This document shows, one piece after another, positions 52,501 through 61,031 of a stretch of DNA of 64,000 nt. The stretch is taken from contig JACKHN010000002.1 of assembly GCA_020638975.1 (NCBI GenBank), positions 434,001-498,000 on the forward strand, written 5' to 3'. The notes beneath the pieces were generated by a model that did no database searches, was not told the DNA's origin, and worked only from the letters and a program-made list of their open reading frames with translations. Numbering within the stretch: the stretch's first letter is position 1; each line of letters opens with the position of its first letter. The translations under genes and the position numbers were made by a program. Source of the DNA: Planctomycetaceae bacterium. GTDB taxonomy: Bacteria > Planctomycetota > Planctomycetia > Pirellulales > Pirellulaceae.

Positions 52501-55500
52501 TATTCGCTTCGATAACTCGAACTTCGTCGAGACGCATCGCATCGCCAATTGCGGAGCTGAAAGTGACGTTGCCGGAGGTGCCGGCATTCAGCGTCAACGA
52601 TTCCACACCTGCATTCTGAGCGTTCACCGAGCGATCGAACGTGATCGCGGCACCGGCAACATTTCCGACCGCTGTCGTATCAAGTAAGACATCCACTGCA
52701 GCACCATCGGTGAGCGTGACGGGGCTGCCGAAATGAATCGCGTCTCCGGTTGTGACAATGTCTCCAGCGAGTTCGACCGCTCCAGTTCCACTCTCCGAAA
52801 AAGCACCTGCCAACCGCATGTCGGCCGCCGGCGCAATGTCCAGCAATCCCGAGTGCATGATGGCGACGCGACCGTTGCCAGTGGTCGTCACAGGTCCGTC
52901 AAAGACAAAGTTAGTGCCAGTCAGATCAATTCCCGAAAGCGTAGCATCCGTCGTATTCACCGCGTTGGCAAACGTCGTCGTTCCAGACCCCGCTTGCTGG
53001 ACGATACGGGCCGCATGGATATCTGAATGCGCTGTGACGTTCATGGCCGAGACGATGCGAAGTTCGTCCAGTGGATTTAGCATCCCAATGGCTGCATTCA
53101 GAACCGCGTTCCCGGTGCCAAGTGCAATCGAGAGGTCGTTCGCTTCACCCGACTGGCTATCGAGCGTCGAAGTCGCAGACAGCGTCAAATTCCCGCCGTT
53201 AGGTCCCGTATCGATGGAGACATTCGACCGAAGTTCAATCGGCCCATTCAGATCCACGTTGTCAGACGAAGTACGGATCGCCAGCGAACCACTACCGCCG
53301 TTTAACGCAATTCCCCCAGTGATCGATGCCGCTGAACCGATATCGATCGGGCCGTCTGTTGCGATCTGTGATACAGGCCCCGCGCCGCCTAGGACGCTTG
53401 TGTCTGCCCCACCAACGACAACTCCACCAGTCGCTCGCTCGATCGTGAAGGAACCGATCTCCTGTTGACCGCCAATATTCGCGTTGATCGAGATCGCACC
53501 TTCGCCTGCGTCGAGTCGAACCGAATTCCGTTCAATCGTTGTGGCTGCTCCCGGACCATCATGACTGTCTATCGTGGTACTGCTCGTTAGTGTAATCGAT
53601 CCAATACCGTCGCCGGTATCGATCGCGATATTGCTCTGCGCACGAATCGCTCCGTTGAGCCGGACGTCGTCGTTGGAAGTTTCAAAGAGCAGTTCACCGT
53701 TACCACCGTTTAACGTGATCCCCGAACCGCCGATTACGTTCGTCCCCACACCGATATCGATCGGCTGACTCACGCGGACGAGGTTCATGGGAGTCGTATC
53801 GCCAAAAGTAACGCCCGCATTCGCTGACATGACCTTCAACTGCCTAAGTGACGTCACACTGCCGATATCGGCATTGAAGAACAATGCGCCATCGCCAAGG
53901 TCTGTCGTTAAACTGCTTGTCGTGCCGACGGCACTATCCACCGTCGAATTCGCTGTAAACGTCAGATCTCCAGAGCCTGTTCTTACCGTGAGATCGGCTC
54001 CCAGTGTCGTCGCGCCATTGACTCGAACGTTGTCGCCGGTGGTCGTAATCGTTGTTCGAGCGATTGCCGTACCGCGAAACACAATACCGACTCCGCCAAT
54101 TGCGTTTGCTCCGACACCGATGTCGATAGGGCCATCGGTGTGGATAACTTCGACGGGGCCCGTACTGCCGGAACCGGAGACTTCCGTCGTGGCTTGCCCG
54201 AATACAACGCCACCACCTGCCGTCAATACGCGCAATGAGCCGAGTCGAGTTGTGCGCCCCAAGTCTTCGTTAATGAAGACACTTCCGGCACCAGCGTCGA
54301 AAGTAAGATCATTGAATTCGCCTGCAGCACTATTAACTGGCGTATCGTTGGTCAACGTCACATTGCCGACACCAGCTCCGGTATCGAACAGGACGCTCGA
54401 CGCCAGTGTCGTCGGTCCGTTCAACCGGATATTTGCGTTGTTGGTTTCCAGCGTCAGAGTGCTTGTTCCACCGTTCAACACGATTCCCGAACCGCCAATC
54501 GCATTGATGCCAACGCCGATGTCGATTCCATTTAAAGCAAGAACCTTCGTCACCGCCGACGCATCGCCAACTGTGACGCCACCGACCGCTCGCGTGATCG
54601 TCAGCTTGCCGATTGCTTCGTTGTTGCCAATGTCGCGGTTGAAATACACCGAGCCTTCGCCCGCGTCGAGGCCTAGGTCGTTGGTTTCGCCCGATTCGCT
54701 GTCAATCGAAGCGGCATCGGTAAAAAGGATGTCGCCGCCCTTGCTACCCGTGTTGATCGATAGATCGCTCCGCAAAACCGTGGCTCCGTTGATGGTCACC
54801 TTGTCGTTCGTGGTTGTGATCTCAGTCCCACTCGCACCACCGTCGAAAACGACGCCGACACCTCCAATTATTTCGGTAGAACCAATCGTTATCGGCCGCT
54901 CTGTCTTAATACTGCGAACGACCGCACTGTCGCCAAATGTCACGCCACTGTCAGCTCGCTGAATATCGAGAGTGCCAAGCGACGCGAGATTGAGGTTGGA
55001 ACCAATGTCCCCGTTAAAGGTGATCGACCCAACGCCAGCGTTGAGTGTCAGGTTTTGGAGTGCGTTCAGTTGGCTGTCGATCGAACCGCCAAAAGTCAGA
55101 TTGGTCCCGACGAGCGTAATATCGTTTTCGAGGATGACGTCGCTTCCCAACGTGATGCTTGCCCCGCTGGTGATGGAAGACGTCAAAACCGACACCTCTA
55201 TCTCACTGTCGACCGCAAGCCCCTCTGCCAACAAGAGTGGCGGTGTATCAAACACAACTTTCTGCTCCGCTGCCCCATCGCCTTTCACGACGATTCGTTT
55301 TACGTCCGTCCACGCAATTGGTGGGGCACCGGGGCCGTTGATGTCAACCACATTGTTTGCCGAGTCGCGAATCGAGACATTGCCACCGGAATCTTGCAGC
55401 GTCGCGACGTCGCTGGTGTTGGTAATGTCCAACTCCAAGATTCCGGTCCCGGTCATGAACGCAGCCGAAACATCAAGAACTCGCCGCTCTTCGAGCTTAC

Positions 55501-55603
55501 GAAGCGATAGCCGAACCGGCGCAAACAACTCCTGCCGCGCAGATCTCTCGCGATTACGTCGGCGACGATCTAACAGATTTCGGGACCAGTTCGGCAAACG
55601 CAT
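49553..55603 (-). CDS. Giant repeat surface protein with LEPR-XLL-like N-terminus
   Basis: About 2016 residues, the largest gene here. The N-terminus is Arg-rich and contains LSLRKLEERRVLDVSAAF, a variant of the planctomycete LEPR-XLL motif that marks exported surface proteins. The bulk is at least eight copies of a beta unit of about 120 residues (core such as LDAGEGSVYFNRDIGNNEAI and ATGGVVVGGADTS), resembling filamentous haemagglutinin-type beta-helix adhesins. Near residue 1645 a PKD-like unit appears (TIDWGDGTVESYSV). A unique C-terminal domain follows (EVFEDYRLFMRVVDDVAARA). I set the start at ATG 55603; the frame extends 15 codons further. Attachment or matrix formation is likely but not shown. 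Confidence 0.8.
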   Translation of the reverse strand: MRLPNWSRNLLDRRRRNRERSARQELFAPVRLSLRKLEERRVLDVSAAFMTGTGILELDITNTSDVATLQDSGGNVSIRDSANNVVDINGPGAPPIAWTDVKRIVVKGDGAAEQKVVFDTPPLLLAEGLAVDSEIEVSVLTSSITSGASITLGSDVILENDITLVGTNLTFGGSIDSQLNALQNLTLNAGVGSITFNGDIGSNLNLASLGTLDIQRADSGVTFGDSAVVRSIKTERPITIGSTEIIGGVGVVFDGGASGTEITTTNDKVTINGATVLRSDLSINTGSKGGDILFTDAASIDSESGETNDLGLDAGEGSVYFNRDIGNNEAIGKLTITRAVGGVTVGDASAVTKVLALNGIDIGVGINAIGGSGIVLNGGTSTLTLETNNANIRLNGPTTLASSVLFDTGAGVGNVTLTNDTPVNSAAGEFNDLTFDAGAGSVFINEDLGRTTRLGSLRVLTAGGGVVFGQATTEVSGSGSTGPVEVIHTDGPIDIGVGANAIGGVGIVFRGTAIARTTITTTGDNVRVNGATTLGADLTVRTGSGDLTFTANSTVDSAVGTTSSLTTDLGDGALFFNADIGSVTSLRQLKVMSANAGVTFGDTTPMNLVRVSQPIDIGVGTNVIGGSGITLNGGNGELLFETSNDDVRLNGAIRAQSNIAIDTGDGIGSITLTSSTTIDSHDGPGAATTIERNSVRLDAGEGAISINANIGGQQEIGSFTIERATGGVVVGGADTSVLGGAGPVSQIATDGPIDIGSAASITGGIALNGGSGSLAIRTSSDNVDLNGPIELRSNVSIDTGPNGGNLTLSATSTLDSQSGEANDLSIALGTGNAVLNAAIGMLNPLDELRIVSAMNVTAHSDIHAARIVQQAGSGTTTFANAVNTTDATLSGIDLTGTNFVFDGPVTTTGNGRVAIMHSGLLDIAPAADMRLAGAFSESGTGAVELAGDIVTTGDAIHFGSPVTLTDGAAVDVLLDTTAVGNVAGAAITFDRSVNAQNAGVESLTLNAGTSGNVTFSSAIGDAMRLDEVRVIEANNVSLAGPVRVANFAQEAGRGTTTFSGTVDANSSIAKAIDVKTANVSFLNSVTTTGDGRVALTVTGVLDLSAAADMSLSGSFLQDGGGSVRTSADITTSNDDITFTDDVVVRQSIRFDTGAGAGGLTFASSLNGTNDCQEDLTLALGMGDALFQDAVGGLVGLGDIVVENAADVQFESSLVASSIAQTDGSGETRFDGPVTIKTALGVDLTTASVTINKAFSSSTASGPVRIVASNDITVNGVVTSGTAAVNLSADDDILFGASGAITTTNAGVTIRADADGSMNGFGGAVLMTDGAFVNAGSGEIDFSADENIQLGRLVTTTLVRLTSTSGGIVDGGDSGGADIVADRLALRSVAGVGTANPIDTTVNTIAAENKRAGGVRVENTNGGTLTVGVVDGLSGIKNGPIGAPEKLVGEVELIHVGAIDVKAAILNDGGSHTIVRAELQGDLTIDAPIQNRGGNGWIFLFSGEDLIINHSLPEPQAEISVENEGAIRGEAQGDVIIDNTPTDYVIVRTHSERFPVTGTPPTLSPKFQDPTRYPPVTDTAFYQELEAELETIRNSVSGQATNFAPIFDIEPVDQGGSDIDSNGRAIVKITIGDNVHLETNWHFTIDWGDGTVESYSVPGNPQASRAFLTAGGGNTNIQPDLTATARIDSGVSGQPGVYYVHHKYLEPIDPNDPSALTPILATLRYDAREEGEQALDLTRPSDGSTIFNGIRFFRNGTEPVQATDADVLTSPGEGTTTFIKIVESVIIPVESRQVTTIFTAATTNAVTTTTGQSTDFVASSFEAEVFEDYRLFMRVVDDVAARAERTLPTGPNSTAGESDDFPLPLELLNDPLSIFRERKFPNGHYRIYLEELRTGRIRLILDVHIYEGRVVPENFRDGAAERQPGSDDSSQLESESDSLIATAAAETVDGERLIVRTPKNDPEPEPEATDNAGLFRRSRLLLPVAATALPWRARVRKALQSESRTISRTSLRLRRHR
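52050..55060 (-). repeat. Region of about eight tandem ~120-residue beta units
   Basis: Within the giant gene a core of the form L-D-A-G-x-G-S-x-x-F-N-x-D-I-G recurs at coding positions near 55030, 54650, 54285, 53890, 53485, 53110, 52580 and 52060. The spacing is about 365-405 bases in the best conserved copies and longer in the last two. The later copies have lost the second half (GGVTFGD-like). Confidence 0.65.
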
Positions 55604-55917
55604 CGAGGATCCAACGTGCGATAGATAAGAACCGCCCTCGTGGCACACTCAAAGTGCCACCGAATAACGAGTTCCGGCAATGTAGACTCAAGTTCGATTA
55701 TCATTGCAATTTGCAAATGGGTCAAACTTTAAGTCCGATATCGGCGAGCCCATTTCACTCCGGTTATGCCGGTTTTGCGGGCGTCGAGTCCTCTGTCGCT
55801 GGCGATGGCGCGCGGCAGTTGCTGACTTAGCGGTAGGACGGACGCCTCGTCCGTCCATATCTCACGGACGGACGAGGCGTCCGTCCTACGCTACGCAATA
55901 TCCTTTCTGCCGCTCGC
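55604..55917. other. 314-base intergenic region with a perfect hairpin
   Basis: Lies between the giant gene (start 55603) and the end of the DUF58 gene (55918), both minus strand. It contains the hairpin 55833-55889. Apart from this I see no gene; the promoter of the giant gene must lie in its left part (55604-55750), but no convincing hexamers stand out. Confidence 0.5.
55833..55889. repeat. Perfect 24/9/24 inverted repeat (REP-like)
   Basis: The left arm 55833-55856 begins GTAGGACGGACGCCTCG and the right arm 55866-55889 is its exact reverse complement; the loop is 9 bases (ATATCTCAC). It lies 29 bases past the DUF58 stop. No T run follows, so it is not a classical terminator. It has the same geometry as the hairpin at 63912-63968 and a related arm sequence, which points to a dispersed REP-like family. 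Confidence 0.8.
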
Positions 55918-57354
55918 CTATAGGAGATGCCGTGCCTTGATATCGAGATACTGATTGACCAAGGGAGCAGCCATATCCTCAGGAAAAACGTCCAGCGATA
56001 GCACGCCCCGATGCGTCAGATCGGTCAGGACTTGATGCCGCCAAGTCAGAATCTCGGCAGCAGCAGCGGCTCGGAACAGCATCCGATCCGTGGCCGGAAG
56101 ACGCGGATCGACGGCTTCCGCAGCATCGAACAGGCTGTGGTCTCGCAGCAACACGCCCAGGGGCAAATGCCTTCCGACCAAATTCGTCAGGTAACGATGA
56201 ACTTGATGCGAATTGACTTCGTCGATCAAGTTCGTCATCAGCACGACCAGCGATCGCTTCTTGCAATGCGTATCGAGATACACAAACGCCTCGTCGTAAC
56301 GCGATTCGACGAGACGTGGAAAGCGATCAAAGCCCGCGTGCAGCAGTCGATTCATCTGAGCCATGCCACTACGTGGCGGCACGAATGTGTGAATCTGGTC
56401 GGAGAACGCCACCAGCCCTACCGAATCGCCCTGCCGCAGCGCCACAAAGCTGAGCATCAGCATCGCATTCAGCGAATGATCCAGCAGGCTGAGCCCCGAT
56501 GAGTTGTTCGTCATCATCCGCCCGCAGTCCAACAAGAAAATAATCCGCTGGCTTTGGTTCGTTTGGAAGTCTTTTACCGTCAGCTTGTTTCGCCGGGCAG
56601 TCGTGCGCCAGTCGATGTGTTTGTAGTTGTCGTCCAGCGTGTAATCGCGTAGCCGCTCGAATTCGTTGTCCTGGCCGATCTTTCGAGTGCGGCGAACGCC
56701 CATCAAGCTCAAGCGGTTTGTGCGAGCGAGGATCGCGTACTCCGACATCTGCTTCATGTCGGGATAGACGTGAATGACGGTCTCGACCGGATAGTTCAAG
56801 AACCGTCGCCAGAGCCCAAGAAAGCTGCGAGTCCTCAAATACACTTGTGTCAACGTGAACGCACCACGACGCCGCGACCGAAACTCGTAATGCATCGTGA
56901 CTCGGCTGCGTGGCTCCATCCGCGTCGAGAACTCTTCCGGCTCGGCGATAAACTCGTCGGGAATGTCATCGCGAACAGAAACGAAGAACGGTCGCTTGGA
57001 GTGATTATTGATCAGCAGTTTGACTTGATGCGGCATATTGATCGAAGCCACGCGCGTCGCCGTTCGTTCCGCGGAGAAGGCATCTGCTCGCGGCAGGGTC
57101 CAATAGTCGCCAACGGCGATCAGTACAACTACTGCATCCGCAATCGCCACAACCAAGAACAAGTCTTCCCAGATCAACAACGCGAACGTCAACAGACACG
57201 GACCGATCATCATCAACACGAGCGGAATGTGCGGATAGATCCGCCGCCAAGCCGCCAACGCGACCAGCGGGGCGAAGATCGTGAGGAGCGTCAGCCACGG
57301 CAGCGTGCGTAGCAGCTGAAAGCCCTCTTCGGCGGTTTCGAGATAATCGTTCAT
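55918..57354 (-). CDS. DUF58 domain protein of the MoxR module
   Basis: A 478-residue membrane protein. Two hydrophobic segments lie near the N-terminus (about residues 18-75), followed by a beta region and the DUF58 core near residue 248 (HIDWRTTARRNKLTVKDFQT) and a von Willebrand A-like part (RIIFLLDCGRMM, then SLVVLMTNLIDEVNSH). DUF58 proteins pair with MoxR AAA ATPases in membrane-protein or metal-centre assembly. The gene is last in the operon, 96 bases after moxR; that spacer carries a perfect inverted repeat. Confidence 0.92.
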   Translation of the reverse strand: MNDYLETAEEGFQLLRTLPWLTLLTIFAPLVALAAWRRIYPHIPLVLMMIGPCLLTFALLIWEDLFLVVAIADAVVVLIAVGDYWTLPRADAFSAERTATRVASINMPHQVKLLINNHSKRPFFVSVRDDIPDEFIAEPEEFSTRMEPRSRVTMHYEFRSRRRGAFTLTQVYLRTRSFLGLWRRFLNYPVETVIHVYPDMKQMSEYAILARTNRLSLMGVRRTRKIGQDNEFERLRDYTLDDNYKHIDWRTTARRNKLTVKDFQTNQSQRIIFLLDCGRMMTNNSSGLSLLDHSLNAMLMLSFVALRQGDSVGLVAFSDQIHTFVPPRSGMAQMNRLLHAGFDRFPRLVESRYDEAFVYLDTHCKKRSLVVLMTNLIDEVNSHQVHRYLTNLVGRHLPLGVLLRDHSLFDAAEAVDPRLPATDRMLFRAAAAAEILTWRHQVLTDLTHRGVLSLDVFPEDMAAPLVNQYLDIKARHLL

Positions 57355-57365
57355 GTTTGTGATAT

Positions 57366-57437
57366 GGGGTCGGGAGTCTTTTTCGGTGAAGTGTTTTTCA
57401 ATTTGAATGTGCTTGGCCGAAAAAGACTCCCGACCCC
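57366..57437. repeat. Perfect 21-base inverted repeat between moxR and the DUF58 gene
   Basis: The left arm 57366-57386 (GGGGTCGGGAGTCTTTTTCG plus one G) and the right arm 57417-57437 are exact reverse complements with a 30-base loop. As a transcript it gives a stable hairpin inside the operon, where it could attenuate DUF58 expression or protect the upstream message. The arm contains AAAAAGACTCCCGACC on the other strand, a motif that looks like a dispersed repeat. Confidence 0.8.
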
Positions 57438-57450
57438 TTTGCGCACTGGC

Positions 57451-58806
57451 TTAGATCCGAGGTACTTCGACGGAGCGAACCAAGTCGGCCAGCAGCGAGT
57501 CGACTTCGTGACCTTCAACCTCGGCTTCCGCCGTGAGGATCACGCGGTGCCGCAATGCTGGGATCACAATTTGCACGACGTCATCGGGCACCGCATAGTC
57601 TCGTCCATTAAACGCCGCCAGAGTTCGCGCTCCTTGCATCAGCGCCAAACCGGCTCGCGGCGAGGCCCCCATGTGGAATTGCGGCCACTGACGCGTTAGT
57701 CGAACGAGCTTGTTGATATAGTCGACCAGCTTGTCGTCGACACGCACTTGACCGTTCTCGCGCGTGATACGCATGATCTCGGCGGGCGAAGTGATTGTCT
57801 GGAGTTCTTCCTCCAAACGCTTGTTGATGTCGACTTGCTGGCTGTGCAGCCGCAAGATATCGGCTTCTTCTTGCTCCTGCGGATAATCCGCCAGCAGTTT
57901 GAACATGAATCGATCAAGTTGTGCCTCGGGAAGATTGTACGTGCCTTCCGACTCGATTGGGTTCTGTGTTGCGAGAACAAGGAACGGTCGGTCCAGTGTG
58001 TGCGCCTCGCCATCGATCGTAACGCGATACTCCTGCATGATCTCTAAGAGCGCTGCATGCGTCTTGGCGGGCGACCGATTGATTTCGTCGGCCAGCAGGA
58101 ATTGAGTAAATACCGGGCCGGGACGGAATCGGAAATCTTGATTCTTCATGTCGAAGATCGGAGCGCCGGTGATGTCCGACGGCATTAAGTCCGCCGTGAA
58201 CTGAATGCGACCGAACTTACAGCCCAATACTTTTCCGAGCGTTCGAACGAACAGCGTCTTGCCTAAGCCGGGAACGCTTTCGATCAGCACGTGACCGCTC
58301 GAAAACAACGCCACCAAAGCACCCAGTACTAACTCGTCTTGCCCGACATAGATTTTGGCAATCTCGTCCGTCACTCTGTCGAACAGTTGCTTCGTCGGAG
58401 TCTCGCGACCTTCGTGAGTTCCTGTCAACGATTCACGCAACGAGAACGCAGCCGACTGAGTGGGGCGCACGGGCGCGGCAACAGGGAATGGCGATGCAAC
58501 GGGAACACTCGACGGCCTGGGGCTCGGAGTTTGCACTGGCGGAGCAGGATTGGCGTTGCCAGCCACAGGTGGAGCTTGTGCAGCGGTTGACGCCGCCCCG
58601 TAGGAATCCATGGATTGCGGTGATGTCGCCGAGTGATTGCCGCCTCCAGGCACAATTTGGACCATGGCGCACTGCGGGCATTTGGCTTGGCGTCCAGCGG
58701 CCTGCTTCGGCACTTTGAGCATGCGGCCACAAGCGGAGCAAGCGAACTCGATCGTGTCGCTGGCAGCCGTTGGTTGAGATTCAGGTCCGGGCGGTGTCGT
58801 ACTCAT
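57451..58806 (-). CDS. MoxR family AAA ATPase with N-terminal zinc ribbon
   Basis: A 451-residue MoxR-type ATPase. Residues 20-50 are a zinc-ribbon-like segment with C23, C26, C43 and C46 (FACSACGRML...AKCPQC), and then a Pro/Ala-rich linker to about 125. The AAA core has ESVPGLGKTLFVRTL (Walker A, near 178), LLADEINRSPAKTHAALLEI (Walker B, near 238) and VLATQNPIESEGTYNLPEAQ (sensor region). MoxR ATPases help to assemble or activate partner proteins, usually with DUF58/VWA proteins encoded next to them, as here. The extra N-terminal ribbon is not part of the usual MoxR. Confidence 0.95.
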   Translation of the reverse strand: MSTTPPGPESQPTAASDTIEFACSACGRMLKVPKQAAGRQAKCPQCAMVQIVPGGGNHSATSPQSMDSYGAASTAAQAPPVAGNANPAPPVQTPSPRPSSVPVASPFPVAAPVRPTQSAAFSLRESLTGTHEGRETPTKQLFDRVTDEIAKIYVGQDELVLGALVALFSSGHVLIESVPGLGKTLFVRTLGKVLGCKFGRIQFTADLMPSDITGAPIFDMKNQDFRFRPGPVFTQFLLADEINRSPAKTHAALLEIMQEYRVTIDGEAHTLDRPFLVLATQNPIESEGTYNLPEAQLDRFMFKLLADYPQEQEEADILRLHSQQVDINKRLEEELQTITSPAEIMRITRENGQVRVDDKLVDYINKLVRLTRQWPQFHMGASPRAGLALMQGARTLAAFNGRDYAVPDDVVQIVIPALRHRVILTAEAEVEGHEVDSLLADLVRSVEVPRI

Positions 58807-58818
58807 AAAACTCCTCGA

Positions 58819-60135
58819 CTATTTCGTGCTCCGCTGACTGGGTTTCCGATGGCTGGCACCGGAGTCGCGGATAACATGTTCGTGGTAATAGGATACTCGG
58901 TCGCGAGCGTATTGCCGATCTTCCGTCAGTTCCAGCAATTCGCCAAGCGCGTCAATATGTTTGCCAAAGTCAGCGCGGACAATCGTTGCAGCATCTTCCG
59001 AATCTGTGGCATCCGATGCAGAAGCGATTCGCGACAACGCAGAACCGATTGCTGTTTTTGGTCTACCGAAGATCGGATAGATCGCGATGCAGCACAGAAT
59101 CCCCAGCACTGTTAAATGCATCACGATGAATCCGAGCGGCCACACCGTGAAGACTTCGAATCCTGTCGGAATCTTCGTGCCGGGTTCCTCGTCGTAGACG
59201 GTTGGCCCTCCTGCGCCGCTCTCCAGAAAGACGACGCGGCCAGGTCCACAAGCGGACACCAAATGCCCAGCCAGCTTGCGGTGTTCGTGATTCACAAGTG
59301 GTAGGTTCAACAAAAACGAACCGTTGTTGACAACAATGATCTTGCTGTCGTTCCACTCGTCGTAGTTGATCTGATAAACGATCGCATCGTTCTCGGATTC
59401 GAGCAGCGGCGTAAACGTAGGACGATCGTCCCAATAATTGTCATCGCGATCTACCCACGCGTCGATATCTTTCTCGCTAGGCAACTCGAGTCGCCCCGCC
59501 AACTCGATCTCGGTCTTCGCGGCTGCGACGTTTTCACTCCAAGGACCTTTCAACGACTCGACCTTGCGATACGGCTCGTCTCGATAAACCGAGAACCATT
59601 CGGCAAGGTCCGCGTCGGGCATGTAATTTCGCGCGGCGTCGTGCGACGCTCGCGCTGTGGCTTCGCGCCGCATGACTTCCATCTTCTGCTCTGGTGGCGC
59701 AATCGGGAGGATTTGACGCCAGTAGGCTGGCGTCGCATCGAAGTCACGTCCTACATAGACGACCGTTCGGCCCGTCTCGTTGTAGAGCCACCACTCCAAG
59801 AAGTCTCGTTGCTCGACCGTCGGAGGTGCAAAGTCGTCAGGAAACCACACGATCGTCTGGCATTCTTCCAACTTCGGCGAAAGCCGCGACCAACTGGAGA
59901 CACGATGGCCCGCTTCTTCAAACATGCCTGCCAAGACGGCTGTTCCATTGACGCTGGGTCCACCTTCGGAACCACGGCGTTCGCCATAAGTGCTCGCGAT
60001 GTCCGTCGGCGCGCATCCAATACATACGTAGAGCAGCGTCAGCGAGGCAACTCCGCATACAAACTCCCGACGTCTCCGAAGAATCCGGAAGTTTCCACAT
60101 TCGAGCGGCTGTGTGTTGTTGTGCAAGTCGATCAT
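58819..60135 (-). CDS. DUF4350 domain protein, probable lipoprotein
   Basis: A 438-residue membrane-linked protein. The N-terminus has a hydrophobic segment ending LTLLYVCIGC, which could be a lipobox, then the DUF4350 region (GTAVLAGMFEEAGHRVSSWS, TIVWFPDDFAPPTVEQRDFLEWWL, VVYVGRDFDATPAYW). A single helix (about 350-375, LGFIVMHLTVLGILCCIAIYP) precedes the C-terminal part. It overlaps the DUF4129 gene by 4 bases (ATGA) and precedes moxR by 12 bases. DUF4350 is a standard part of MoxR operons; its action is unknown. Confidence 0.9.
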   Translation of the reverse strand: MIDLHNNTQPLECGNFRILRRRREFVCGVASLTLLYVCIGCAPTDIASTYGERRGSEGGPSVNGTAVLAGMFEEAGHRVSSWSRLSPKLEECQTIVWFPDDFAPPTVEQRDFLEWWLYNETGRTVVYVGRDFDATPAYWRQILPIAPPEQKMEVMRREATARASHDAARNYMPDADLAEWFSVYRDEPYRKVESLKGPWSENVAAAKTEIELAGRLELPSEKDIDAWVDRDDNYWDDRPTFTPLLESENDAIVYQINYDEWNDSKIIVVNNGSFLLNLPLVNHEHRKLAGHLVSACGPGRVVFLESGAGGPTVYDEEPGTKIPTGFEVFTVWPLGFIVMHLTVLGILCCIAIYPIFGRPKTAIGSALSRIASASDATDSEDAATIVRADFGKHIDALGELLELTEDRQYARDRVSYYHEHVIRDSGASHRKPSQRSTK

Positions 60136-61031
60136 GCGGTCGCTTGCTCCAAACTGCGATGGAACGCATCGAGTCCGCTCCAGCAGGCTTCAAAACGACT
60201 GCGATCGAGCGGGTGGTTGCCGAAGAAGACGTCTTCGAACGCGTACATCGTGCCGCTGAGTAACGCGGACAAGTCACTACGTCGACGGACTTCACGCAAG
60301 TACTGACGATTCGTCTTTCCCTTCGTCAACCGAATCAACTGATGTTTGTCTAACTCAACAAGTTGATAACTGTAGAGGTAGACGATCGCATCTTTGTAGT
60401 TGCCTGCCTCGTAATGTCGACGGGCTTCCGAGAGTAAATCAGATTGCGGTGCCTTCAACTGAAAAGGCAGGCTCTCGACACGGTCAATGTCGCCCGGCCC
60501 CATGGCCCCTTCTGTAAAAGCCTCGCCTGTGGCATGTCCCGTTTCGGCGACAAGGAAAGCACGGACCAGAAAATATCCGACGGCAACCAACGCCATGACC
60601 AACAGTGTCCAGCCAAGCACCTCCAATATCGTCCAGAGCCAATCGGGCATCGACCAGGGCGTACGAGCTTTCTTTGCCTTAATCGTCTTTTCCCATTTGG
60701 AGCTGCGATTCTTCAAGTCCCCAGGCGGTTCGACGTTCAGCCGCTGGATGCCGTCAGATTCCGAATCGTACCAGGGGAAATTAACGGCACCATCAAGCGC
60801 TTCGCGACCAGCTTCGACAGCCTGCGTGTCGGAAAGCTCTTGGGCGAACGTCGACGAGGCAAAGAAGAGCACAAGCGTCGCAATGCAAACAGCCCAATTC
60901 AATTGCCGTCGAGGATTGTTCTGACCGCGAGCGCGCTGAGCGCGGGGCTCCGACCTCGCACATACTCTGCGCATAGCGCCCTCTTCGGGGCGATAGGTAT
61001 TGCTGAGGAGTTGTCCTACGCAATCGTTCAT
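60132..61031 (-). CDS. DUF4129 domain protein
   Basis: A 299-residue membrane protein. An Arg-rich leader is followed by a hydrophobic signal-like segment (about 45-63) and a membrane helix near 130-162 (TILEVLGWTLLVMALVAVGY). The C-terminal DUF4129 domain is RHYEAGNYKDAIVYLYSYQL, then LIRLTKGKTNRQYLREV. The ATG at 61031 overlaps the upstream stop (ATGA), typical of coupled translation, so the long leader is kept. It belongs to the MoxR operon. Confidence 0.9.
   Translation of the reverse strand: MNDCVGQLLSNTYRPEEGAMRRVCARSEPRAQRARGQNNPRRQLNWAVCIATLVLFFASSTFAQELSDTQAVEAGREALDGAVNFPWYDSESDGIQRLNVEPPGDLKNRSSKWEKTIKAKKARTPWSMPDWLWTILEVLGWTLLVMALVAVGYFLVRAFLVAETGHATGEAFTEGAMGPGDIDRVESLPFQLKAPQSDLLSEARRHYEAGNYKDAIVYLYSYQLVELDKHQLIRLTKGKTNRQYLREVRRRSDLSALLSGTMYAFEDVFFGNHPLDRSRFEACWSGLDAFHRSLEQATA

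Noticed and set aside
53787..54962. 391-codon plus-strand frame opposite the giant gene, with further frames at 51081-51983, 52752-53468 and 54972-55628
   Set aside because: Low-complexity Pro/Thr/Val-rich products arise as the antisense of the repetitive Gly/Thr/Asp-rich gene. No domain or ribosome-binding site is present.
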